Origin: an uncultured Paraburkholderia sp.
GTDB lineage: Bacteria; Pseudomonadota; Gammaproteobacteria; Burkholderiales; Burkholderiaceae
Assembly (NCBI GenBank): GCA_940747215.1
Contig: CALNWS010000042.1
Coordinates: 1-41,232, forward strand
Direction of reading: 5' to 3'
Length of the DNA: 41,232 bases
Under the pieces are notes generated by a model that was given only the letters and a program-made list of their open reading frames with translations, ran no database searches and had not been told where the DNA came from. The position numbers and the translations under genes are program-made. Below, in pieces: positions 9,544 through 17,654 of this stretch; the stretch's first letter is position 1, and every line of letters begins with the position of its first letter.

Positions 9544-11451
9544 TTACGCGACGCGCTTGACCGACGACTGAGTGCCGAGCGCGCCGTTCGCGAGAAAACG
9601 CTCGCGGATCGACTTGGCGATGTTCGCAGCATCCAGGCCGCAAGCGGACAGCAGCTTGGCCGGATCGCCGTGGTCGATGAAACGGTCCGGCAGACCCAGT
9701 TGCAGCACCGGCCGCATCACGCCGCTTTCGAGCAGCGCTTCGACGCACGCGGAGCCCGTGCCGCCCATCACGCAGCCTTCTTCAACGGTGACGATGGCGT
9801 CGTGCGTTTCGGCGAGCTGGCGAACCAGATCGGTGTCGAGCGGCTTGATAAAGCGCATGTTCGCCACGGTGGCGTCGAGTTGCTCGGCAGCCGCGAGCGA
9901 CGGCGCGACCATCGTGCCGAACGCCAGAATGGTGATGCGCTTGCCGGCCGGCTGCGACGTCTCGCGACGGATCTCGCCCTTGCCGAGCGGCAGCGCCGTC
10001 ATCTGCTTGACGGTGGCGACACCCGTGCCCGCGCCGCGCGGATAGCGCACGGCCGTCGGGTTCGGCTGCTGCAATGCCGTGTAGAGCATCTGACGGCATT
10101 CGTTTTCGTCCGACGCCGCCATCACCGTCATGTTCGGGATGCAGCGCAGGAACGCCAGATCGTAAGCGCCCGCGTGCGTGGCGCCGTCCGCGCCCACCAG
10201 ACCCGCGCGGTCGATGGCGAACACCACCGGCAGATTCTGCAGCGCGACATCATGGATCAACTGGTCGTAGGCGCGTTGCAGGAAGGTCGAGTAGATCGCG
10301 ACCACCGGCTTCATGCCTTCGGCTGCGAGACCGCCCGCGAACGTCACCGCGTGCTGCTCGGCGATGCCGACATCGAAGTAACGGTCCGGGAAGCGCTTCT
10401 CGAACTCCACCATGCCCGAGCCTTCACGCATGGCAGGCGTGATGCCGACCACGCGCGCGTCCAGCTCGGCCGATTCGCACAGCCATTCGCCGAACACCTG
10501 CGTGTAGGTTTTCTTCGACGGCGTGGTAGCCGGCTTGATGCCTTCCGCCGGATTGAACTTGCCCGGGCCGTGGTACAGCACCGGATCGGCCTCGGCCAGC
10601 TTATAGCCCTGACCTTTCTTCGTGACCACGTGCAGGAATTGCGGACCGCGCAGTTCCTTGATGTTCTGCAGCGTGGGGATGAGCGAATCGAGATCGTGAC
10701 CGTCGATCGGGCCAATGTAGTTGAAGCCGAACTCTTCGAACAGCGTGGCCGGCACGATCATGCCCTTCGCGTGCTCCTCGAGCTTGCGGGCGAGATCGAG
10801 CATGGGTGGCGCGACGCGCAGCACGCGCTCGACGCCGGCACGCGCGGCGGCATAGAAACGGCCCGACATCAGACGCGCGAGATGGCGATTCAGCGCGCCG
10901 ACCGGCGGCGAGATCGACATGTCGTTGTCGTTCAGGATGACGAGCAGCGGCACGTCGTCTTCGACGCCGGCGTTGTTCATCGCTTCGAAGGCCATGCCGG
11001 CCGTCATCGCGCCGTCGCCGATCACGGCGATGCCCATGCGGTTGTCGCCCTGCAGCTTGCTCGCGATCGCCATGCCGAGCGCCGCCGAAATCGACGTGCT
11101 CGAATGTGCGGTGCCGAAGGTGTCGTATTCCGACTCGTCTCGCTTCGGGAAACCCGAGATGCCGCCCAACTGACGCAGCGTATGCATCTGGTCGCGGCGG
11201 CCGGTCAGGATCTTGTGCGGATAGGTTTGATGGCCGACGTCCCAGACAATGCGGTCATGCGGCGTTTCGAACACGTAATGCAGCGCAATGGTCAACTCGA
11301 TCGTGCCGAGGTTGGACGAAAGATGGCCGCCCGTCTGCGATACGCTGTCGAGCACGAAGGCACGCAACTCGTCGGCAAGCGGTTGCAATTGGCGGCGATC
11401 GAGGCGGCGTAGGGCTGCCGGGTCGTCGATGGTTTTCAGCAAGTCGTACAT
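9544..11451 (-). CDS. dxs: 1-deoxy-D-xylulose-5-phosphate synthase
   Basis: Thiamine-diphosphate enzyme that condenses pyruvate and glyceraldehyde 3-phosphate, the first step of the MEP isoprenoid pathway. From ATG 11451 ([20 protein letters not shown]) it is 635 residues, normal length. Visible: the [17 protein letters not shown] loop (about 40), [18 protein letters not shown], the ThDP motif [18 protein letters not shown] (about 150), transketolase-like pyrimidine domain with [37 protein letters not shown] (about 420), and a C-terminal domain ending SSVKRVA. The frame stays open 14 codons upstream, but those residues are atypical. Third gene of xseB-ispA-dxs, with 86 bases to ispA. Intact. 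Confidence 0.96.
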   Translation of the reverse strand: MYDLLKTIDDPAALRRLDRRQLQPLADELRAFVLDSVSQTGGHLSSNLGTIELTIALHYVFETPHDRIVWDVGHQTYPHKILTGRRDQMHTLRQLGGISGFPKRDESEYDTFGTAHSSTSISAALGMAIASKLQGDNRMGIAVIGDGAMTAGMAFEAMNNAGVEDDVPLLVILNDNDMSISPPVGALNRHLARLMSGRFYAAARAGVERVLRVAPPMLDLARKLEEHAKGMIVPATLFEEFGFNYIGPIDGHDLDSLIPTLQNIKELRGPQFLHVVTKKGQGYKLAEADPVLYHGPGKFNPAEGIKPATTPSKKTYTQVFGEWLCESAELDARVVGITPAMREGSGMVEFEKRFPDRYFDVGIAEQHAVTFAGGLAAEGMKPVVAIYSTFLQRAYDQLIHDVALQNLPVVFAIDRAGLVGADGATHAGAYDLAFLRCIPNMTVMAASDENECRQMLYTALQQPNPTAVRYPRGAGTGVATVKQMTALPLGKGEIRRETSQPAGKRITILAFGTMVAPSLAAAEQLDATVANMRFIKPLDTDLVRQLAETHDAIVTVEEGCVMGGTGSACVEALLESGVMRPVLQLGLPDRFIDHGDPAKLLSACGLDAANIAKSIRERFLANGALGTQSSVKRVA

Positions 11452-11537
11452 CGTCGTTCCATTTGTAGGAAAACTTACGCGCCCGCACTTCATGCATGCA
11501 CCCGTTCAGAAAGGTGCGCGGCGGCGGGCTTTCGCGT

Positions 11538-12419
11538 TCAGCTGACCCGGTTCACCACCAAGTTGGCCAATTCGGCAAGACGCTGCGCGCGGGCGCCGAA
11601 CGGCGCCAATGCGGCGTGAGCGTCGCTGCGCAACTGCGCGGCGAGCGCACGCGACGCGTCGAGCCCAATAATCGACACGTAGGTCGGCTTGCCGTCCTTC
11701 GCGTCTTTACCTGCCGTTTTTCCGAGCGTCGCGGAATCGGTCGTGACGTCGAGAATATCGTCGACCACCTGAAACGCGAGGCCCACGGCCGCCGAGTACG
11801 CATCCAGCGAACGCATGGCCTGCGCGTCCGGCGCGGAGCCGGCGAGCGCGCCCATGCGCACCGCGGCACGCAGGAGGATGCCGGTCTTCATCCGGTGCAT
11901 GGTTTCCAGCTGTTCGCGCGTCAGCTTGTGGCCGACGCTCGCGAGGTCGATCGCCTGGCCGCCGCACATGCCGATCGAGCCGGCTGCAAGCGCCAGTTCG
12001 CGAACCAGTGCCGCCTGCTGTAAAGGCTCCAGCACGTCGGACGTAAGGGCGACGAACGCCTGCGATTGCAGCGCGTCGCCTACCAGCAGTGCCGTGGCTT
12101 CGTCATATTTGACGTGTACCGTGGGTTTGCCACGGCGCAGCGCGTCGTCGTCCATGCAGGGCATGTCGTCGTGCACGAGCGAATACACGTGAATCATTTC
12201 CAGCGCAGCAGCCGCCGCGTCGAGGCACTCGGGACGCGCGCCCGTCAGTTCGCCGGCCGCATGACACAGCAGCGGGCGCACCCGTTTGCCGCCGCCCAGC
12301 ACCGCGTAGCGCATCGCCTCATGCAGCTTCGCGGGCTCGGTCGACTCCGTGGGGAGGTAATGTTCCAGTGCATCTTCGACGCGCTCGAGTACCGCGCGCG
12401 TCCATTGTTCGAATGTCAT
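11538..12419 (-). CDS. ispA: Farnesyl diphosphate synthase
   Basis: Short-chain polyprenyl synthase that builds farnesyl diphosphate from IPP and DMAPP/GPP. The 293 residues carry GGKRVRPLL, the first aspartate-rich motif DDMPCMDDDALRRGKPT (about 90) and the second QVVDDILDVTTD (about 220), all normal for IspA. The start ATG overlaps the xseB stop by four bases (ATGA, 12416-12419), indicating translational coupling. With dxs downstream this forms an isoprenoid operon supplying quinone tails and undecaprenyl carriers. Intact. Confidence 0.96.
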   Translation of the reverse strand: MTFEQWTRAVLERVEDALEHYLPTESTEPAKLHEAMRYAVLGGGKRVRPLLCHAAGELTGARPECLDAAAAALEMIHVYSLVHDDMPCMDDDALRRGKPTVHVKYDEATALLVGDALQSQAFVALTSDVLEPLQQAALVRELALAAGSIGMCGGQAIDLASVGHKLTREQLETMHRMKTGILLRAAVRMGALAGSAPDAQAMRSLDAYSAAVGLAFQVVDDILDVTTDSATLGKTAGKDAKDGKPTYVSIIGLDASRALAAQLRSDAHAALAPFGARAQRLAELANLVVNRVS

Positions 12420-12724
12420 AGGTCGTCCCCGCTTTCAGAAGCGGCTGTGCCTGCGCTATTCATAGGCAGCGGTTTGAGCGTCTCGCCGTCGAGCACCCGC
12501 ACCTGCTGCTCGACCTTCTCGAGCTGCTGCTGGCAGAACGCCACGAGCGCCGCGCCACGCCGGTAGGCGGTGAGCGACTCCTCGAGACTCAGGCTGCCGC
12601 CTTCCATGCGCGCCACCAGCTGTTCCAGCTCCGCTTGGGCCGCCTCGTAGTTCTCGGGCAGCGGCGTAGTGTCGACGCCTTCCGCTGGCGCGGCTGCAGT
12701 ATCTTTCGACGCGGTCTTCGCCAT
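12416..12724 (-). CDS. xseB: Exodeoxyribonuclease VII small subunit
   Basis: Small subunit of exonuclease VII, which degrades single-stranded DNA with XseA. From ATG 12724 (MAKTASKDTAAAPAEG) it is about 102 residues; the core NYEAAQAELEQLVARMEGGS...LEESLTAYRRGAALVAFCQQ is the XseB signature. An upstream start at 12736 adds only four residues. First gene of the xseB-ispA-dxs operon. Intact. Confidence 0.93.
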   Translation of the reverse strand: MAKTASKDTAAAPAEGVDTTPLPENYEAAQAELEQLVARMEGGSLSLEESLTAYRRGAALVAFCQQQLEKVEQQVRVLDGETLKPLPMNSAGTAASESGDDL

Positions 12725-12933
12725 GAATAGTCGCAAAATTAAAACAAGTCGGACATTCTACGGCAAAAGCGACATTTCCGATCTGCCAGACGCCTTGCGC
12801 CAACCTGACGCGCTCCGCGCCATCTGAGCAGTCTCGCAGAAAAATTTGATCGGTCTGCGACTAAACCCGCGAACTTTCCAGACAATTTTTATCCAAATCA
12901 GGCACTTAAGCGCCCCAGACATGGGGAAACAGG

Positions 12934-12939
12934 TATAAT
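12934..12939 (+). promoter_or_regulatory. Possible -10 box upstream of the Rieske oxygenase gene
   Basis: A perfect TATAAT about 70 bases before the ATG at 13010. No convincing -35 hexamer stands 16-18 bases upstream, so this is only a candidate. The 285-base gap to xseB is divergent and must hold promoters for both directions. Confidence 0.35.
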
Positions 12940-13009
12940 TACGAGCTCCCTAAATCGAATCTTCGATGGTTGGGTTGTTCACTGCTTTCACGTCTTCACG
13001 GGAGTGGGA

Positions 13010-14116
13010 ATGTCCAATCTGAGCAATGCATTGCAGTTGCGGTCTGTCCACAGCCAGCTGCCAGTCACGGCTTACTTTGACGAAGCGCTTCTTACGCGCG
13101 AAATCGAAACCCTTTTCAAGAAAGGTCCTCGCTACATCGGCCACGATCTCATGGTGCCCGAAGTGGGGAATTATTTTGCCTTGCCCAGCGAAAGCGAGTG
13201 GCGTGTGCTCGTCCGTAACCAGCAGTCGCAAGTCGAACTGCTATCGAACGTGTGCCGCCACCGGCAGGCCATCATGCTCAACGGTCGCGGGCAGGCGGAG
13301 AATATCGTCTGTCCTTTGCATCGCTGGACGTACAACCTGAAAGGCGAACTGCTCGGCGCTCCGCATTTTGCGGACAACCCATGCCTGAATCTCGGCGCCA
13401 CGCCGTTGCAGAACTGGCAAGGGCTGCTGTTCGAAGCGCAAGGCCGCAAAGTCGCGCACGATCTGGCCCGTCTCGGCACCAAACATCATTTCGACTTCTC
13501 GGGCTTCATGTTCGATCACGTCGAAGTGCACGAGTGCAACTACAACTGGAAGACCTTCATCGAGGTCTATCTGGAGGATTACCACGTCGCGCCGTTCCAT
13601 CCGGGCCTCGGCAGCTTCGTCAATTGCGACGATCTGACGTGGGAATTCGGCGAGTGGTACAGCGTGCAAACGGTCGGCGTGCACAAGGATCTCGAGCAGC
13701 CGGGCAGCCCCACGTATCGCAAGTGGCACGACGAAGTGCTGCGTTTCCGCGGCGGCAATCCGCCCGAATTCGGCGCGATCTGGATGGTGTACTACCCCGG
13801 CATCATGATCGAGTGGTATCCGCACGTGCTCGTGGTGTCGTGGCTGATTCCGCGCGGTCCGCAGAAAACCACCAACGTCGTGGAGTTCTATTACCCTGAG
13901 GAAATCGCGCTCTTCGAGCGTGAGTTCGTCGAAGCGGAACGCGGCGCCTACATGGAAACCGCGCGCGAAGACGACGAAATCGCCGAACGCATGGACGCCG
14001 GCCGCTGCGCGCTCATGAACCGCGGCGAGTCGCAGGTCGGCCCGTATCAGAGCCCGATGGAAGACGGCATGCAGCACTTCCACGAGTTCCTGCGGCGCGA
14101 ACTCGGCACGATCTGA
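13010..14116 (+). CDS. Rieske non-heme iron oxygenase, alpha-subunit type
   Basis: Aromatic ring-hydroxylating dioxygenase-type alpha subunit, substrate unknown. The N-terminal Rieske domain has CRHRQAIML (C-x-H) and CPLHRW (C-x2-H) around residues 82-105, binding a [2Fe-2S] cluster. The catalytic domain has NWKTFIEVYLEDYHVAPFHP (about 180) with the Asp/His iron ligands. Start ATG 13010 follows GGGAGTGGGA; a GTG at 13004 is less likely. About 368 residues, intact. No ferredoxin, reductase or beta-subunit gene is adjacent, so electron partners must lie elsewhere. A strong terminator follows. Its retention among decaying neighbours implies it is needed. Confidence 0.88.
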   Translation: MSNLSNALQLRSVHSQLPVTAYFDEALLTREIETLFKKGPRYIGHDLMVPEVGNYFALPSESEWRVLVRNQQSQVELLSNVCRHRQAIMLNGRGQAENIVCPLHRWTYNLKGELLGAPHFADNPCLNLGATPLQNWQGLLFEAQGRKVAHDLARLGTKHHFDFSGFMFDHVEVHECNYNWKTFIEVYLEDYHVAPFHPGLGSFVNCDDLTWEFGEWYSVQTVGVHKDLEQPGSPTYRKWHDEVLRFRGGNPPEFGAIWMVYYPGIMIEWYPHVLVVSWLIPRGPQKTTNVVEFYYPEEIALFEREFVEAERGAYMETAREDDEIAERMDAGRCALMNRGESQVGPYQSPMEDGMQHFHEFLRRELGTI

Positions 14117-14141
14117 TCTCGTGCAGCAAGCGTCAACACGG

Positions 14142-14168
14142 AAAGACGGGCTTCGGCCCGTCTTTTTT
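14142..14168 (+). terminator. Terminator after the Rieske oxygenase gene
   Basis: AGACGGGC (14144-14151) and GCCCGTCT (14156-14163) form a stem closed by a TTCG tetraloop, followed by a run of T. Textbook rho-independent terminator 26 bases past the stop codon. Confidence 0.9.
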
Positions 14169-14271
14169 TGTTTAGACTATCAGTTAATATGGTCTGTCCT
14201 GCGCGCGTCGTTTCGCGCGCGCACGGACTCAAGCAGCCATCGCCCGACCGAGAGCTTTGCATGGAGACGTC

Positions 14272-14991
14272 ATGCCCCACACTCTATATCTCGACCGCGA
14301 TCTGTCCGGGCCGAAGAACAGCACAAACGGACGCCATCCGTTGCCGGATCGCGCGCGTCTCGTGGAAACGCGCTGGAGTCGCGCGAGTTGAAGGACGGCC
14401 AGCAGGTCCGTCGCCTACGACTCGCAAGGCGGCATGTACGCCGCGCGCGCCTGGTGGCTCTTACGCTGGCTTGGCCACGACGCCGTGGCGCTGCTCGACG
14501 GCGGTCTGCAAGCCTGGGAAGCCGCGGGTCTGCCGCTCACGGAAGACGTGCCCGCGCAGAACACCGGCGACTTCCGGGCGCACGCGCCGCTCGCCGTCAC
14601 CGTCGATGCGCAGACAGTGGAGCACAACATAGGCACGAAGGAACGCGTGGTGGTGGACGCCCGCGCGAATGATCGCTATCATGGCGAGAATGAGACGCTC
14701 GACCGCGTCGGCGGCCATATTCCGGGCGTGCTGAACCGCTTCCTCAAGCACAGCCTCACCGCCGACGTCCGTTTCAAGCCGGCTCACACGCTCCGCGAGG
14801 AATTCCACGCGCTGCTCGCCGACACGCTGGCCGAACATGTAGTGCTGCAATGCAGGTCGGGCGTCACCGCGTGCGTGAATGCGTTGGCGATGGAAGTCGC
14901 GGGTCTTCACGGCGCCGCTTTGTATGCAGGCTTTTGGAGCGAATGGAGTTCCGATTCGAAGCGGCCGGTTGCGACGGGTCCAAATCCGTAA
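14272..14991 (+). pseudogene. Broken thiosulfate/3-mercaptopyruvate sulfurtransferase
   Basis: Remains of a two-domain rhodanese (SseA type). An ATG at 14272 opens YLDRDLSGPK and NGRHPLPDRARL, which normally lies about 60 residues into the protein, so the N-terminus is missing or eroded. This frame stops at a TGA near 14388; LKDGQQV follows in another frame, and from about 14405 the rest (GGMYAARAWWLLRWLGHDAV... to the end) reads through. The active-site loop reads CRSGVTA where the family has CGSGVTA. Truncation, two frame changes and an altered loop indicate a pseudogene. Confidence 0.85.
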
Positions 14992-15029
14992 GCCGCTCGC
15001 TTCCGCTCATGCCGCAGAAAGCGAAATCA

Positions 15030-15070
15030 AAAAAGCCCGTTGTCGCAACGAATGCGACAACGGGCTTTTT
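15030..15070. terminator. Bidirectional terminator
   Basis: An 18-bp perfect stem (15030-15047 with 15053-15070) with A run and T run at its flanks, between the convergent sulfurtransferase and dienelactone hydrolase remnants. It has stayed perfect although both genes decayed. Confidence 0.9.
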
Positions 15071-15111
15071 ATTTTAATGGGCCTCAAGGTGTGATCCTGA
15101 CCGCAAAAACG

Positions 15112-15989
15112 TCAGGCCACGCCGTGTTGCTTGAACCACACGAGCGCACGACGCCAGCCGTCCTCGGCATCGGCTTTCTTGTAGCTCGGACGATAGTCGG
15201 CGAAAAAGGCATGGCCCGCGTCATCGTACACGACGAATTGCGAACCGCGCCCGGCCTGCGGGCCGTCGGCGATCGCCTGCTTCATCTGCTGCAGAGTGTC
15301 CTGCGGAATGCTCTGATCCTGCAAGCCGTACAGCCCGAGCACCGGCACATGTAGGTTCGCCACCAGATCGAGCGGATTGGCCGGCATCACCGCGTTCTTC
15401 GCGCCCATCACGCGACCATGCCAGGTAACGGCCGCCTTGATGTTCGGATTGTGCTCGGCATAAAGCCACGTAATCCGGCCGCCCCAGCAGAAACCGTTCA
15501 CGCTCACGCGCTTCGGATCGCCACCATGTTCGCCCGCCCACGCGACGGTCGCGCCGAGATCGGCCATGACCTGTGCGTCGGGGGACCTTGCTCACGAGTT
15601 GTTCGTTGAGCTGCTGCATGCTCGTGTAGACCGACGGGTCGCCTTCGCGCTCATACAGATTCGGCGCGATCGCGAGATAACCCTGCTTGGCGAAACGGCG
15701 GCACACGTCGGCGATATGTTGTTCGTGCACGCCAAAAATTTCGTGGACGACGATGATTACCGGCAAGTGCGTCTTGCCCTTCGGTTGCGCCGCGATACGC
15801 GGGCACCAGCGTGCCGCCGGAATGGACGGCCACTTCGCCGGCTTCGAGGCCATCGCTGTCGGTATGAATGGTTTGTGCTGACACCGGCAGCACGGCCGCG
15901 GCAAAGCCGGTGCCGAGCGCGGCTTTCATGAACGTACGACGGTTGAAGGAAACGTGCGGGACCAGGCTGTCGATTTCGGGTTTCAGCAT
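15112..15989 (-). pseudogene. Broken Tat-exported dienelactone hydrolase
   Basis: Alpha/beta hydrolase of the dienelactone hydrolase family. The start MLKPEIDSLVPHVSF (ATG 15989) leads into a twin-arginine signal NRRTFMKAALGTGFAAAV. The frame shifts near 15795 (after SGGTLVPAYR) to AAQPKGKTHLPVIIVVHEIF..., and again near 15580 to MADLGATVAWAGEHGGDP... ending KQHGVA. The catalytic nucleophile (GFCWGGR), acid (DQSIPQ) and histidine (DAGHAFF) remain, split between frames. Two frameshifts should abolish function; each would need checking against raw reads. Confidence 0.85.
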
Positions 15990-16085
15990 GCGGCGCTCCT
16001 CGATTGAACATCTCGATGACGGGTAATGAGGCAACAGGATAAGCGAGACGCGTGTCCCGTTGCAGATATAACCTTTCCGGAAAGC

Positions 16086-17459
16086 TCAGTGCAGCTTGAC
16101 GCGCGGCAGCGTGGTGCGCCTCAGCCAGTGCGCGAACGTGTCGAGCACCATGCGCGCGTACCCGTGCAGCGCGGCGATGTGCAGCCGGTACAGCGACATG
16201 TACATGAAGCGCGCGAAAAGCCCTTCGATCAGCATGTTGCCGCCGATCACGCCGCCCATCAGGTTGCCGACCGCGCTGAAATGTCCGAGCGACACCAGCG
16301 AGCCGAAATCGCGATACGTGAACTCCGGCAGCGTGCGGGTGGCGAGCAGCGCGTCGAACGTCTTCACGAGGAAACTCGCCTGCTGGTGCCCCGCCTGTGC
16401 GCGCGGCGGCACGTTGCGCTCGTTGCCGGGCCACGGGCAGGCCGCGCAATCGCCGAGCGCGAAGATGTTGTCGTCGACGGTGGTTTGGAGCGTGCGGCGC
16501 ACTTCGAGCTGACCCAGCCGGTTGACCGGCAGGCCGTCGAGTTGACTGAGGATCGGCGGCGCCTTGATGCCTGCCGCCCACACAGTCAGGTCGGCGCGCA
16601 CGGTCTTGCCGCTCGCCGTGCGGATGAAGCCCGGCGCGACTTCAGCGACGGTTTCGCCGGTCATCAGCTTCACGCTGAGCTTGGTGAGCAGTTCGGCGGT
16701 GGCCGTGGACACGCGCTCCTGCAACGCCGGCAGAATCCGCGGACCGGCTTCGATCAGCACGATGCCCACGTCGTGGCGCGGATCGAGCTTGTGCAAACCG
16801 TAGGCGGACAACACCTGCGCGGTGTTGCGCAATTCCGCCGACAATTCCACGCCCGTCGCGCCGCCGCCCACGATCGCCACCTGAATGCACGGCTCGCCGG
16901 ACACCGCCGTGCCAGCCATGCCCGCGGCCGGTTCAGGCGTGGCTTCGACCGGCTCATGCACGTGATGCTCGGCGCGAATGCACGCAGCGATCAGCCGCTT
17001 GCGGAAGCGCTCCGCCTGGCTGACCGTGTCGAGTGCGAGAGAAAATTCGGGCGCACCCTTCACGCCGAAGAACGCCGTGGTGCTGCCGATGGCGATAACC
17101 AGCGTATCGTATTCCAGCACGCGCTCAGGCATAAGCTCGGCGCCATCGTCGTCGAGCACGCTGCCTAGCGTGATGTGGCGATTCGCGCGATCGAGCCCGG
17201 TGAGATCGCCCTGCTGGAACTCGAAGCCATGCCAGCGCGCCTGCGCCGCATATTCGAGTTGATGGGTGAATGGGTCCATGCTGCCGGCCGCCACTTCATG
17301 CAGCAGCGGCTTCCAGATGTGCGTGGGATAGCGGTCGACGAGCGTGACCTGCGCCTTCGCGACGCCTTTGTTCTTCTTGTGAGGAGCGTAGCGATCGCCG
17401 AGTCGCGTTGCCAGCTCCAGTCCTCCTGCGCCTCCACCAATGACAATAAACCGATGCAT
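16086..17459 (-). CDS. ndh: Type II NADH dehydrogenase
   Basis: Single-subunit, non-proton-pumping NADH:quinone oxidoreductase of the inner membrane. The 457 residues begin MHRFIVIGGGAGGLELATRL (FAD-binding GxGxxG), have a second nucleotide site VAIVGGGATGVELSAELRN (about 200) for NADH, the FAD-contacting IFALGDCAACPWPG (about 340), the quinone-side stretch PPRAQAGHQQA, and a C-terminal membrane-anchoring part with hydrophobic and basic helices (YARMVLDTFAHWLRRTTLPR). Normal length, intact. Probably monocistronic; 195 bases separate it from polA on the same strand. Confidence 0.94.
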   Translation of the reverse strand: MHRFIVIGGGAGGLELATRLGDRYAPHKKNKGVAKAQVTLVDRYPTHIWKPLLHEVAAGSMDPFTHQLEYAAQARWHGFEFQQGDLTGLDRANRHITLGSVLDDDGAELMPERVLEYDTLVIAIGSTTAFFGVKGAPEFSLALDTVSQAERFRKRLIAACIRAEHHVHEPVEATPEPAAGMAGTAVSGEPCIQVAIVGGGATGVELSAELRNTAQVLSAYGLHKLDPRHDVGIVLIEAGPRILPALQERVSTATAELLTKLSVKLMTGETVAEVAPGFIRTASGKTVRADLTVWAAGIKAPPILSQLDGLPVNRLGQLEVRRTLQTTVDDNIFALGDCAACPWPGNERNVPPRAQAGHQQASFLVKTFDALLATRTLPEFTYRDFGSLVSLGHFSAVGNLMGGVIGGNMLIEGLFARFMYMSLYRLHIAALHGYARMVLDTFAHWLRRTTLPRVKLH

Positions 17460-17654
17460 TGAACTCTCCGTGTTTGCCGATAGGTTGTGCGTCGTCGCGG
17501 CGCGCCCGGAACATCAAGTGAGCGCACCGCCCGTTGAACGATTGTTCGCGAGCAGCTCCGGTTATCACAAGCCGTCATCGAGCATAGGTGACATGCGAAC
17601 GACGTTATCGCCGCCGCGCGTGCCAGCATATGGAAGTCAGACAGTACTTCAATG

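Noticed and set aside
9670..11412. A 580-codon open frame antisense to dxs, and similar long antisense frames in rpoD (1605-2783), polA (18915-20123) and others
   Set aside because: GC-rich codon bias leaves the opposite strand open; the translations are Arg/His/Val-rich and show no known fold, while the sense strand encodes clear proteins.
13010..17459. A catabolic cluster made of the Rieske oxygenase, dienelactone hydrolase and NADH dehydrogenase
   Set aside because: The genes have separate terminators, differing strands and no ring-cleavage or reductase genes; the hydrolase is broken. Proximity alone does not make a pathway.
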